Shown: positions 1 through 9,476, counted from the stretch's first letter. The stretch: DNA of 14,187 nucleotides from Xanthoparmelia taractica (GCA_033085395.1 JANQBS010000559.1:1-14187); one strand, 5' to 3'. Made by a program: numbers and translations. The notes: generated from the letters alone by a model not told the origin.

Positions 1-52
1 ATCCCATACCTTTCGGTATGGTATTCGAAAAACTAGTCCCATACCATCAAAT
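1..52. other. Left flank outside the inverted repeat, with short repeats
   Basis: This stretch is not RIP-mutated: CpA and TpG are present. It contains a perfect 7-bp hairpin (CCATACC at 4-10 pairs with GGTATGG at 15-21 over a 4-nt loop). The 9-mer TCCCATACC occurs at 2-10 and again at 37-45. CCATACCTTTC at 4-14 matches CCACACCTTTC at 56-66, inside the terminal repeat, at 10 of 11 positions. It may be the target site or a further degenerate repeat copy. No gene is seen. Confidence 0.5.
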
Positions 53-75
53 ATACCACACCTTTCCGACCCGTA
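53..75 (+). repeat. Left terminal inverted repeat (23 bp)
   Basis: The sequence starts ATACCACACC and ends GACCCGTA, and is identical over 23 bp to the reverse complement of 14111-14133. It keeps two CpA dinucleotides although the DNA just inside it, from 76 on, has almost none. A looser match extends outward: TCAA occurs at 47-50, and its complement TTGA lies at 14137-14140. Confidence 0.8.
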
Positions 76-249
76 ACTCTAGCTATCTACTATCTAATAG
101 TCTAGCTAATAAGTATTATAATAATATATATCTTACTCGATAAGCGCTTTCGTCTATAATAAGATAAAGATATATAATTAAATATTCTACTAGATTACGA
201 ACTTTTACGTAAATATATACTCTATAATTATTTAAAGTGATAAGTTATC

Positions 250-1110
250 TTTAATTACTTTATAGCTTAATTTATCTCTGCGTAATAATAGAAGTTATCT
301 CTATTATTCGTTTTTTCTACTTCGCTTTTAAGACGCTTACGAAGTCGCTTCGTTTTTTATTAAATATCGTAGCGACGATAGCGATCGATTTATTCTTATT
401 AAGATAATTCGATCTTAGATAATTTAATTTCTAATAATATTAATAAACGCTAGATATTTTAATATTATTATTAGCGATCTTAGTCTTACGTTTTTTATCT
501 TCTTCTTAGATATACGTAGACTTAGCGCTATCTTTTAAAATTATATTAGGCTTCGAAACTCGAGCTTTTAAAGACTTATTTTTATTAGATTTCTCGAAAT
601 ACTTCGAATTAGAATCGTCGCTACTAAGGCGCGCGCGCTCTAAAATCGGTTTTTATATATTAACTATAATAAGAATTTCTTTTCTCTATTTAAATATATT
701 ATTAAAATCAAGAATCTTATTCTTTAACTTAGATTATAGCTTAAATATAAAGAAGTTCGCTTGATATTTCTCTATAAAAGAAGATAAATAAATATTTAAC
801 TTCTTTAGATAGATCTTAAAAATTAAGATCTTTTAATTTTATCGCTACTTCGTCGCTTTCTACTTTTTATAAATAAATAAGCGATAATTTATCGAGTTTA
901 TAATTAAGTCGAGTAAAAATTATTTAAAAAATTCGAAGATAATTGTATCTAGTCTATAGACTTAAAAGTAGCTATACTATTATATATTAAGATCGCTTTT
1001 TCTAAGAATTATATATAATAAATAATCTTAGCTTAGTCGATAATAAAATACTTGAGATTTATAAGAAATCGAATTTCGACTTCGCGAAACTAGCGTAAAT
1101 ATTCTTCTTT
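250..1110 (-). pseudogene. RIP-degraded retrotransposon Gag remnant with erased zinc knuckle
   Basis: Read on the minus strand, with TAA/TAG taken as former CAA/CAG, this resembles a fungal LTR-retrotransposon Gag. The upstream part (1110 to about 880) reads EEYLRQFREVEIRFL and then KIIYYIQFLE, as in Gag-type capsid domains. The downstream part (about 780 to 250) reads NKILDFNNIF, then ERARLSSDD, then a basic stretch. At 445-404 lies a CX2CX4HX4C-spaced motif in which all three Cys and the His have become Tyr (codons at 443-445, 434-436, 419-421 and 404-406). TGY-to-TAY and CAY-to-TAY are the changes RIP makes. The two parts are in different frames, so at least one indel lies between about 880 and 780. 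No pol region follows before the left terminal repeat, so the element is truncated. The family is inferred from motif pattern only. Confidence 0.6.
404..445 (-). other. Former CCHC zinc knuckle, all four ligands now Tyr
   Basis: The minus-strand codons read Y-Q-Y-Y-Q-K-L-N-Y-L-R-S-N-Y. Tyr falls at positions 1, 4, 9 and 14, the exact spacing of a retroviral-type CCHC knuckle. Each Tyr is one RIP transition away from Cys or His. Confidence 0.6.
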
Positions 1111-2006
1111 ACTATTATTTTTATAAGAATATATTCTTTCGAGACGAAGTATTTTCGCTTTAATTAAGATATTTATTAAAGACGAAATAATAAATAAAAT
1201 CGCTATCGCTTTAATAAGAGGTTCTAAGAAATTCAAGTTACGTAGTACGTTATTATATACTCGTAACTTAATTAACTTACGCTCTAATTCTAGACGATAA
1301 TTTTTTACTTTAATGTTCTTAAGACGTTTTTTTAAAAATACTTAATTCTTTAAAATAAATTCTTAAAACCTTATATTAAAGCTATATCGCTTCGAGATAT
1401 ATTTATATCGATTCGACGAAGAGTTCGATATTATAGCGATAATAAACCTTTTTCTTTAAAAGATAGAGAAATTAAAATTATAAGAGATTAGTTCGCTATC
1501 GCTTAATAAGCGACTTAACTCATATAAGAGATATATAGTTAATATAATAATAATTTATCTCTTAGATATCAAGTTATAGTAGAATTAATTTCTAAGAAAT
1601 ACTAAGACTCTAGAGTATACGAAGACGATATATAATCGCTAAGAACTCGCTAAGGCCTTAGACTATAAACCTCGTAATAGACTCTAAATCTATAAGTAAT
1701 TAAAGCTAATACGCATATAGCGCTAGGTCTAATAAAAGAGTAGTACGAGTAGACATAAAACCGATTCTATCTACACGCTATTAGTACTAAATAAGGTAAG
1801 TAGCGATAGAAATATACGATTATTTTATAGAGATACTTCGATATTCTTAGGGAGAGTGAAGTTCGCTGAAATACGATAATTAGAACGTAGAATAGTAGTA
1901 TTGCGAAGAATATTATATCTGCCGAACAATAGACGCGACGATAGATACTTAAATGAAAGTCGAAAATATCTATTAGACTTGATCCTAGATTAGAGTCTTA
2001 GAGTTA

Positions 2007-2198
2007 TGTAGCAGTGTGAAATTAGAAAGATATATATTTCATATATAAATCTGATGATAAGACTAATTCTTAAGAAAGGAGGAAAGAAAACTTGGGGAGA
2101 TCGCTTGCTTAAGCTTGTCCGCCAAGGGTCCGCCAAGTATACGTATGTCAAGCGATTCAGAGTCCTCTCGCTTAGGGTCCAAGACCTTATTCCTAACA
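2007..2198 (-). repeat. LTR-like island, less RIP-mutated
   Basis: On the minus strand the segment begins TGTTAGGAATAAGG and ends CTGCTACA, that is TG...CA ends like an LTR. Its orientation matches the Gag remnant downstream on the same strand, as a 5' LTR would. It keeps more CpA/TpG than its surroundings and contains GTCCGCCAAG twice, one base apart (around 2118-2138). No 5-bp target duplication is evident, no second LTR copy was found in the window, and no convincing primer-binding site was recognised. It could instead be a solo LTR or an unrelated low-RIP patch. Confidence 0.35.
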
Positions 2199-2781
2199 AT
2201 ATCGGCTAAAAAGTTAAGATAAGGATCGGTTAAGAGAGGGATTATGTTAACTAGCGATAGATTCTCTACTCGGAGATTAGCTTTTGATAGTATAAGACGT
2301 TAAGAGCGATATAGATTAGCTGAACGAGAATATCGCTTCGAGTTTACGAACATAGAAGTTAATAATAATAAATAATAGATAAGTAAGATACTTGGATATA
2401 AAAAGAGCGATTCTTTCTCGTATCGTTCGTAAGATAAAGTTAATAAGAATAAAGACTAGAAAGAAGTCGCCGGCGACCGTAGCGTAGATTTAGGAGATAT
2501 CTATAGAAATATATAAAATAAGAAGAGGGAGAAGAGGGAAAAGAAGAAGTTAGGGAAAGAGAAAAAATTATAGAGTAATGAAATTAGATAGAAAGTAAGG
2601 GAACGAGTAGTCTTTTTTAGAAGATACGATTAGAAATAGATATCTCAAGGGAGCTTATTTTAACTATGCGCTAAATATAGAGTTAATAAATAGAAGATAG
2701 ATAGAAAAAGTAATCGAATCGTATAACCTAATAGATATAGTAGCGCTTTAACTTTCTTAGAAAATATCTATCTCGCTAACT

Positions 2782-2888
2782 TATCCCATCCCCTGGCGCC
2801 TGGGGTTCAATATTCCTTGGCATCGTTTTAGTGGGGCAGAGAGTAGGGCTGAGCCCCTGAATATTGAACCCTGCCAGGGGATGGGATA
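2782..2888. mobile_element. MITE, 103 bp with TA duplication
   Basis: Bases 2784-2886 are bounded by a perfect 13-bp inverted repeat (TCCCATCCCCTGG and its complement). A second inverted block, GGGTTCAATATTC, lies just inside, offset by four bases. TA lies directly outside both ends (2782-2783 and 2887-2888), as expected for a Tc1/mariner-type non-autonomous element. There is no coding capacity. Unlike the DNA on both sides it is not RIP-mutated, so it is too short to have been a RIP target or it arrived after mutation of the arm. Confidence 0.8.
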
Positions 2889-3879
2889 GAGTCTATAGAC
2901 GAAGACTCTAGTCTAATCTATTATCTATTTAAGCTAGTCTTTTCGCTAATTATACTAAAGTAAGCGATACTAACCGAAGTAAAGAGTAAGAGCTATTATT
3001 ACTTTTCTCTTTTTTTATATTATTAAAGTATATTCTTCTTTATTTAAAACTAGTAATCTATTTATCGCCCTTAAATAGTTATAGAGCGAAGCTTTATTAA
3101 CTATTCTTTAAGTAGTTCTCTATCTCTTCTTAGTCTTGAACGAGTAATTCTTATCGTACGTTAAGTAATCTACTACTCTATATATCGCGCACGCCTTAGA
3201 AGCTATTAGAACTAATGTATTATAATTCTAAATATCGTATAACTATCTATATTCTATATATCTAATCGAATTTCTATATAAGTAAGATATATATTTATAT
3301 TTCTAGTACTTAAAGTATTAAATTAAAAAGACTATTTAGTCGAATCGTTCGACTCTCTTTATCTCGCTACTCTTAATCGCCCCGTTCTTTATTAGTTCGT
3401 TAGCTATATCGAGATTAGTAATATATACTATTAATAATAAGAAGCGCTTTTTCTCTTCTTTATTCTTTAGCTAATAGACTCTCTCGACCTAGTATATTGA
3501 TATTATATTAAGTTCTAGATATAGTTTCTTATTATTCTTCTTAATCTTCTTTTTAATCGCTATCTAATTAATCTCTTTAAATATATCTATTCTTAATCTA
3601 TATATAATTATAGAAATTAAATTTCTAACTACTCTCGCTAACTTAAAAGTATATATTATCTATATAGTATCTCGCTCTAGTCTCTTTCTTATTTCTTCTA
3701 ATATTATCTATACTAGTAGATCTCTACTATATAGTCTATTTATCACTATAATCTATTTCGTTTATATATAAGTCGCGCTTCTTAGCGCTGTTATTAATAT
3801 ATTATTATTCTTTCTAATTAGCGACTTTCTCTTTTACTTATTATTAATCTTAACTAGAAGTTATCTTAATCTCCTCGTT

Positions 3880-4180
3880 TTATTAGGACGTTAGTCGAGA
3901 ATCTACAATAGCGAGAATAGGGAGAGTAAATTATTATCTCTAAACGGGTTTCTCTAGCTCTAGTTTCTTACTAAGAAGGCTCTATCTTCTAATAGATCGC
4001 TTTTATAACTTATTAAAAGTCGAGTATCTCTTATCTAAATCGCTTCTTCTATTCTCTTTCTTACTCCTCTCTCTATAGTCTTTTAAAGACTATATTTCGT
4101 TTAGATCGACGCGCTTCTATATATCTTCTATATTTTCGCGTTTAGATTACTATACGACGTATTTCCTATAGTTCTAAAAG
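3880..4180 (-). pseudogene. Unidentified RIP-degraded coding remnant, basic and helical
   Basis: One minus-strand frame, with TAA/TAG read as Gln, gives a continuous Arg/Lys/Glu/Gln-rich sequence containing YIEARRSKRN, KRFRQEILDF and ETRARETRLE, followed by a less charged segment with YSPYSRYC. This looks like a charged helical or coiled-coil region of a transposon- or retroelement-encoded protein. I do not recognise the family. The limits are approximate and set by where the frame stops making sense. Confidence 0.3.
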
Positions 4181-4555
4181 TTAATATTACTTCGTTAATC
4201 TTACTTTCTTTATTAGATAATCGCTTCTTTACGTTTTTCTTCTTATTCGACGCGATTAATTATAATATCGCCTCGTACTTCGATAAGACTTTTCTACTCT
4301 ATTTTCTATTATTATTATAATTATTATCTACTCTATAAAGCTATCTAAATAGCTCTTCGTATCTCGTCTAATTCTCGGTAATTAACTTTCGTATTTTAAA
4401 CGTCTTCTCGCCTATTATCTATTGTAATTCTACTATTTTTCTTCTTCTATTGTTATTATAATTAGAATATTATAAAACTCTATAAATTAATACACTTAAA
4501 ATTAAGATATTAAACTATTTAATATTATAAAATATAAAGATTAATTAAGATCTTT

Positions 4556-5217
4556 TTTGGTGAGATACGCGCTAGAATTCTCGGGTGCGGATTAATTTTC
4601 CGAAAACTCTGTTGTAATGAATCCACGAGTGTGATGCAACAGATCCGAGGCAAAAACCCTTAATGCAGCCATCATCTGATCATCCGTCCAATTGTCCCCA
4701 GGTTTTGTGGCTTATCTGCCTTGATGCACATTTAGCCAATCTGAACAGCATGTTTACCTACCTCCAAAGGCTACTAGAGCCTATCTTTAGGCCCAGGCAA
4801 CAGTCGGCATAAGCGTGATGCACAGCGCTATGCAGTTATTGGCCGTGATTTGATGTAGGTAGGACAAGAAAAATAGCAGCTATCTCGAGCGTATTACAAG
4901 GGCTGCCCTAATACTGCTTTGGGCGTCTGTGTTTTCGCACGCTTGATTACATCATCCGTAGCCTCGTCCGAGAGGGGCAAAGGGGAGCGCCCTGGATGTA
5001 TGAGGGTTTTGCCTCTCCTCTCTCGAACGATGGCCCTCTCGAACGATGGCCTCGACAAAAATGGAACGAACAAGCCTCACTTAACGTGGTAGCTTAAATT
5101 TCGGACATTTGACAGCTGTCGCTGCATTGATGTCCAGATATTCCCGCTTACGGTGCTCACCGCAACGACGCCGACTCATACGAAATCAATTAGCCTCTAT
5201 CGCGCACGTCGATCCAG
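4556..5217. other. Unmutated region upstream of gene A
   Basis: Base composition changes sharply near 4555 from RIP-mutated to ordinary DNA. The stretch would hold the promoter and 5' leader of gene A. No clear TATA box and no convincing open frame was found. The only structure seen is a 16-bp tandem duplication at 5019-5050. Confidence 0.5.
5019..5050 (+). repeat. 16-bp tandem duplication
   Basis: CCTCTCGAACGATGGC at 5035-5050 is preceded directly by the same 16-mer with one mismatch at its first base (5019-5034). It lies about 170 bp upstream of the proposed start of gene A and could be a duplicated regulatory site or simple slippage. Confidence 0.7.
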
Positions 5218-7115
5218 ATGGATCCTGCCTCCACAGCCGGGATGGGCCTAGCTGTCATGTCGCTCGCTGCGCAGTGCTTCACGGGAGCAATGCAAGGTAA
5301 CTTTCCGTTGATACAAGCTTACTTGGCTGACACTATTTAGCCATTCAGCTTATACGGGATGCGAAGAACCTAGAACCGGAATACATATACCTTAACATCC
5401 GCCTACGCCTCGAGCAGCAGCGACTCTACAACTGGAGCTCCGAGGTTGGGTTACTGAGATATCTACAAGGGAACGAGGATGCGCCCAGTCGCGGGCTCAT
5501 GGGCTTGAGCCATAGCACCATCCTTGACACTCTGCTACAAATTCAGGTCTTGGTGCAGGACTTTGCTAAATCCAGAGAGCAATTTGGCAGCTTAGTCGCG
5601 GATGAAAGCAGTTGCGAGTTGGAAATGCTAGAAGAGAACGCGGGCGACATATCGGAGCACTTATTTGATAGAATGCAATTCCTGAAGAAAGCTCGATATT
5701 CGACGCCATCGCTGAAATCGCTGCCAAAGAGACTGAAATGGGTGACCTTTTATAAAGACAAATATGAGAAGCTAATAAATCAACTACGAGGGTTCAATGA
5801 TGTCTTGGTGGATTTGGTGGACAGCGATGCGCGAGTGGCGATTAGGAGATCGACGAGAGAAATGAACACCACGATGTTGCATCTCCACAGTAAAGTCGAC
5901 GACCTATTTCAGCTAGTTAAAGCGCTTTCGCCTAATACAACGTGTACTTTACCCACGTCTTTCATGACAGAGCTCCAACCAAATAGCTCTTTGAGCACAC
6001 AGGAGAGACACGAACTTGCCACTCTAGCCCATTTCAAGGCCATCAACACCTGGATTCATGACGATACCTTGAGCCCGAAAAGACCTTTCTTCGAGGGTAT
6101 ACGGTTCAGGAGCTTCAAGCTTGCACGGTCTGAATTCACCTTGTTGCCGACCCTTGAGTGTGAGAGTGATAGGTGCGAAGCAGAGTATCAGCCGCCAGGT
6201 AGCGTGAAACATCGTGTCTGGATTGAATGGCGGGAGTACGATCGGATCGGAATAGAGGCGGATGGCAACACGATTCATTCAAGCCGCGTCGAAAAGCTCG
6301 TTGCTCTACTCAGTGATCCACGAAAGCCAGAGCTCCTGCGGGTACCACAGTGTATCGGTTATTTCAACGATCCAAAGAATAGCAGCGAAGAGCGTAGGCG
6401 AGGTCGGCTAGGCTTTGTGTTTGAGATGCCAAGCGCCACAGCTGGAGTCCCGCTATCGCTGAGACAATTGCTAAAAGCCCGGATCAAGCCTCTACTCACA
6501 GAACGCATTGCGCTTGCCAAAGCAATCTGCAATTGTTTAGTGTCGTTACACTCTGTTAATTGGCTTCATAAGGGTCTTCGCAGCCACAACATCGTCTTTT
6601 TCAGCGGTAATGATGGCGATGTTGATTTATCGTGTCCGTTCCTCTCGGGGTTTGGCTATGCGCGACCAGCCTTCCGGGGAGACATGACAGAGATCCCCTC
6701 GCAGAATCCCGAACACGACATGTACAGGCATCCGCGCATGCATGGACTCGGGCCATGGGAGGGAAGGCAAGGTTTCAAACGGACATTTGATATATATAGC
6801 CTGGGTGTCATACTGGTCGAAATAGCAAATTGGTTGAGTATTGAAGAAGTTTTAGAGCTTGGAGATCCAAAGACACTGGATGACCCTACTTTGGCGGATA
6901 TACAGAGACGACTTTTGGATGAAAAGATGCACATGAGAAAGATTGGTTCGAATGCTGGATGCCGCTTTAGAGATGCGACTTTGAGTTGCTTGAAGGGAGC
7001 AGCTGCGTTTGGCGTGGGAATACTTGATGACGAAACTAACGATGATGTCGCTGCGAGACTTTCGAAGGAATTCTATGTCCACGTTCTCAGGCCTTTAGAA
7101 GAAATCCAGACATGA
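5218..7115 (+). CDS. HeLo domain-pseudokinase protein (gene A)
   Basis: The proposed model is join(5218..5296, 5341..7115), 617 aa. The start is ATG 5218: exon 1 encodes MDPASTAGMGLAVMSLAAQC and six more residues, the hydrophobic N-terminal helix typical of HeLo domains, and exon 2 continues the domain (IRLRLEQQRLYNW at about residues 43-55, FYKDKYEKLINQLRGFND at about 163-180). HeLo covers roughly residues 1-220. A kinase-like domain fills about 300-600: VWIEWR at 319-324 near the beta-3 lysine site, hinge FEM at 387-389, HKGLRSHN at 436-443 in place of HRDLKPEN (catalytic Asp is Gly438), SGFG at 462-465 in place of DFG (Asp is Gly463), then FDIYSLGV. It is therefore a predicted pseudokinase. 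HeLo domains act in fungal regulated cell death by attacking membranes. The layout resembles MLKL (four-helix bundle plus pseudokinase). No prion-forming tail is visible. The actual role here is not shown by the sequence. Confidence 0.85.
5297..5340 (+). other. Intron of gene A (44 nt)
   Basis: Donor GTAACT, branch-point CTGAC at 5327-5331, acceptor TTTAG. It is a phase-1 intron: the last G of exon 1 and CC of exon 2 form an Ala codon. Removing it joins the N-terminal helix to the rest of the HeLo domain in one frame. Confidence 0.85.
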
Positions 7116-7136
7116 AATGGATGATGATTTTAAGCC

Positions 7137-9415
7137 TCAGATATGGTCGTTACAATTCCCACTAAAACTCAGACCACTAGATGTCTTGCTCTCTCTCATG
7201 ATACGAGCAACCTCTACAGCCGTTGGTCTTTTGCTTGGGTCTGTTTCTATCATACTTCGAATGACTCGTTGAAATTCCTCTTGGTTCACATGGCCTTCAA
7301 GTTTCAACTCGGAGAGCCACTCAAGTGTTCGCGGAAGTGTGCGATTATATGCAATCTCGCCCTGGTCATCGGCTCGGAATTCCGCGAAGTCTCGAACCCG
7401 TCGACGGCAAAGCACAGTGTATGTCTCCAGGAAGACACATCCGAGCGAAAAAATGTCCGATGGAGGCTGGGCTACGCACGTGGACTGCCATTCAGGAGAC
7501 TGGTAGATAACTGACTATTCTCTGTCAGCTAGATATGCCTCGAAGTATGTGGCGAAAGTAATGTTCTTACCTCCTGGCGCTGCGGGCGCCCAGTGCTGGC
7601 TGAGGTACGAGTGCCCTCTGATTTTCCTAAAGACAGTCGTCCAAAGATGTCCATGACGCGATAGAGCTGCTGATTGCTCGCTCTCCAGTCCTCTTTCGAT
7701 TTCAAGCCAAAAGAGAACTTCGAAAGATATATTCTATCCTGATGTACCAGAATGTTTTCCGGCCTGATATCGCCGTGATCGTAACCCGCTGCATGTACCT
7801 CGGCCAGTGCATTGGCTAGACACCCAAACGATCTAGTCATGAAGCCATGATCGATATTAAACCTCCTCGTTTGATTACGGTGAGATTCGGCAAGTTCCAG
7901 GTAGCTTCTCAAATCATAGTCTGCGGCAGGTTCAAACAGGAGTGTAGGCATGTCTCCATGTTCATACGTGCCATACAGAGTCACAATGTGTCGGTGCTTC
8001 ACGTTTCTCAGGATCTCAGCCTCGTTACGAGCTATGGCAAATCCTTCATCATTCCCTTTGGAATTGACCCTCTTACGAGCCAGGTGGTGGTGGTTATCTG
8101 CAACCTGCACAGCATCCAGAATAGCGTAGTCCCAATGCCTCAAATTTCGTTTCCAGGAGATGTCAAATTGCTGGTCTCTGCGGTATTTGTCTTTGAAACA
8201 GGGATCCCTACTCACGGGCGTGGCTTCGTGCGATGGCCACAAAGAGAAATATTCTGACTGCGACGGGTCAACGCCGGGATCCATCTTGAGGAGTGGATCT
8301 CCATGCGGGAGAGGCATACAACATGGACCACAGAAGTAGGTGGGAGAAAAAGCAGAGCTTTTCGTAACGGTTGTGAGGAACTTCCAGACCTGCTCGGCAT
8401 TCGGTCTACGGCTAGGCTGAATGCTGAGCATTGCGTGCAAAAGTCGTATGATTTGCACATCACATCGCTCATCGGCCAGGTTATCCAGCCATTCGAACAC
8501 TGCAGACATAACCTCTGGCTTGTAAAAATGTCCCTCCTTGTCGGGGTCTGCTTTTATTCGGCGATTGAGGAATTCTTGAAACGTCTTGTTTTTGTAGACA
8601 TTGAATATCTCGGCGAAGACGCATCCGAGAGAGAAAATGTCGCATGAGGTATTCCGATGGTTTTTTGTAGCACGCTCTGGTGATGTGTACTATGTGCAGT
8701 CAGCGTGCTGAGAGCCTCGAGATGGAGGAGTGGTTTTTACCATGTTGGTCTTGGACGACGAACCACTGCTGCCGGTTTGAGTCGCCGTGACGAATTTAGA
8801 GAGACCATAATCCGTGTAGAGAACTCGTGGGCCATCCAAGACGATGTTCCGTGGCGTGATATCTCTATGTCTGACAATTCTTCCTTTGTCATTGTCGTAC
8901 TGCACACTTGGTTCTTTATGAAGGTACTGCAAGCCATGTGCTAGGCAGCCCATAATTTTGGGCAAGAAGAACTCTTGAGGGCCATGGTGAGCCGTTATAT
9001 TCTTGAACCCGGTACTGAGTGGTTGGGACAGGAAAGTATAAAGATCGCAGGTGGCACAAGGCTCCATCACGATGTTAAAGGAGTCCCCTTTAATAAATGT
9101 TCCGAGTAGACTGACACTGTGGTAGTGTTTCAGGGATCGCAAGATTTCAACCTCCCTCCGTAGCTCTTCGTTGATGTCCGCTTTTCCGTATGTGTCCATT
9201 TTCTTGACAGCCACCAGCATTCCATCCTCGGTGCGGCGCTGTTCCACCACTCCGCCGCGTGACAAACACGCAATGCTGTTAATGAATTCCAGTGGTACCT
9301 TCTCGTTCTCTCCAAATTCTTTATCCAAGACACCGGCCTTGTTCCATGGAGGGAAGGGAGGCTTGTCGCGGCTCCACACTGTGCTTTTGGTAGTGAGAAA
9401 GTCGCTTTCCGCCAT
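7137..9415 (-). CDS. Tandem kinase-pseudokinase protein (gene B)
   Basis: The model is complement(join(7137..7514, 7571..8689, 8741..9415)), 723 aa. ATG 9415 is chosen because the upstream in-frame extension has no ATG. Kinase domain 1 (about 50-330) keeps its active residues: VAVKK with Lys71, alpha-C Glu88, HRD 183-185 with Asn190, DYG 202-204, SPE 228-230, DIFSLG from 242. Its glycine loop is atypical (SRGGVVEQ). After a linker of roughly 70-80 residues, domain 2 (about 405-710) has no glycine loop but has Lys431, Glu448, HGDIRPEN 530-537, SFG at 551-553 where DFG is expected, SPE 604-606 and DIFSLG from 618. Domain 1 is probably active and domain 2 probably impaired. The arrangement recalls JAKs (reverse order) and plant tandem kinases. 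The substrate is unknown, and neighbouring gene A is a plausible partner by position only. No signal peptide or membrane segment was seen. Confidence 0.85.
7515..7570 (-). other. Intron 2 of gene B (56 nt)
   Basis: On the minus strand: donor GTAAGA, branch-point CTGAC at 7524-7528, acceptor AATAG. It is a phase-0 intron. It splits domain 2 in its activation segment and, when removed, joins it to the SPEW motif and C-lobe. Confidence 0.85.
8690..8740 (-). other. Intron 1 of gene B (51 nt)
   Basis: On the minus strand: donor GTAAAA, branch-point CTGAC at 8699-8703, acceptor CATAG. It is a phase-0 intron. Splicing joins the activation segment of kinase domain 1 to YTSPER and the C-lobe. Reading through hits an immediate stop. 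Its place in the activation loop is close to that of intron 2 in domain 2, which hints that the two domains arose by duplication. Confidence 0.85.
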
Positions 9416-9476
9416 AGCTGCAAGAACAGTGAAACTGGGGACCTTCAAGAAGTAGTGGAACAGCCACGATCTTGAA

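Larger units (their letters stand above)
76..4555. other. RIP-mutated AT-rich left arm
   Basis: CpA and TpG are nearly absent while CpG, CpT and TpA are common, which is the pattern left by CpA-directed RIP in ascomycetes. From 76 to 240 there is no CA and only one TG. Stops fill every frame. Recognisable contents are listed separately: the Gag remnant, an LTR-like island, a MITE and a basic coding remnant. In 1111-2006, 2199-2781, 2889-3880 and 4181-4555 I see no gene. The segment 2518-2568 is strongly purine-rich on the plus strand, and much of 3000-4450 is pyrimidine-rich on the plus strand. Confidence 0.85.

Noticed and set aside
76..1110. An inverted second copy of the transposase in the left arm
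   Set aside because: Beyond the 23-mer the reverse complement of the left arm does not resemble the transposase 3' end and instead reads as Gag.
1990..2199. A 69-codon minus-strand ORF as a gene
   Set aside because: It coincides with the LTR-like island, has no ATG-independent support and no recognisable domain.
5109..5300. A 63-codon plus-strand ORF as a separate small gene
   Set aside because: The same DNA in another frame encodes the first exon of gene A, with a conserved HeLo start and a matching splice donor.
7143..7514. Plus-strand ORF downstream of gene A
   Set aside because: It is the antisense shadow of exon 3 of gene B.
7137..9448. Three separate minus-strand kinase-fragment genes
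   Set aside because: Two introns with good donor, CTGAC branch point and acceptor join the three open frames without frame change and complete both kinase domains.
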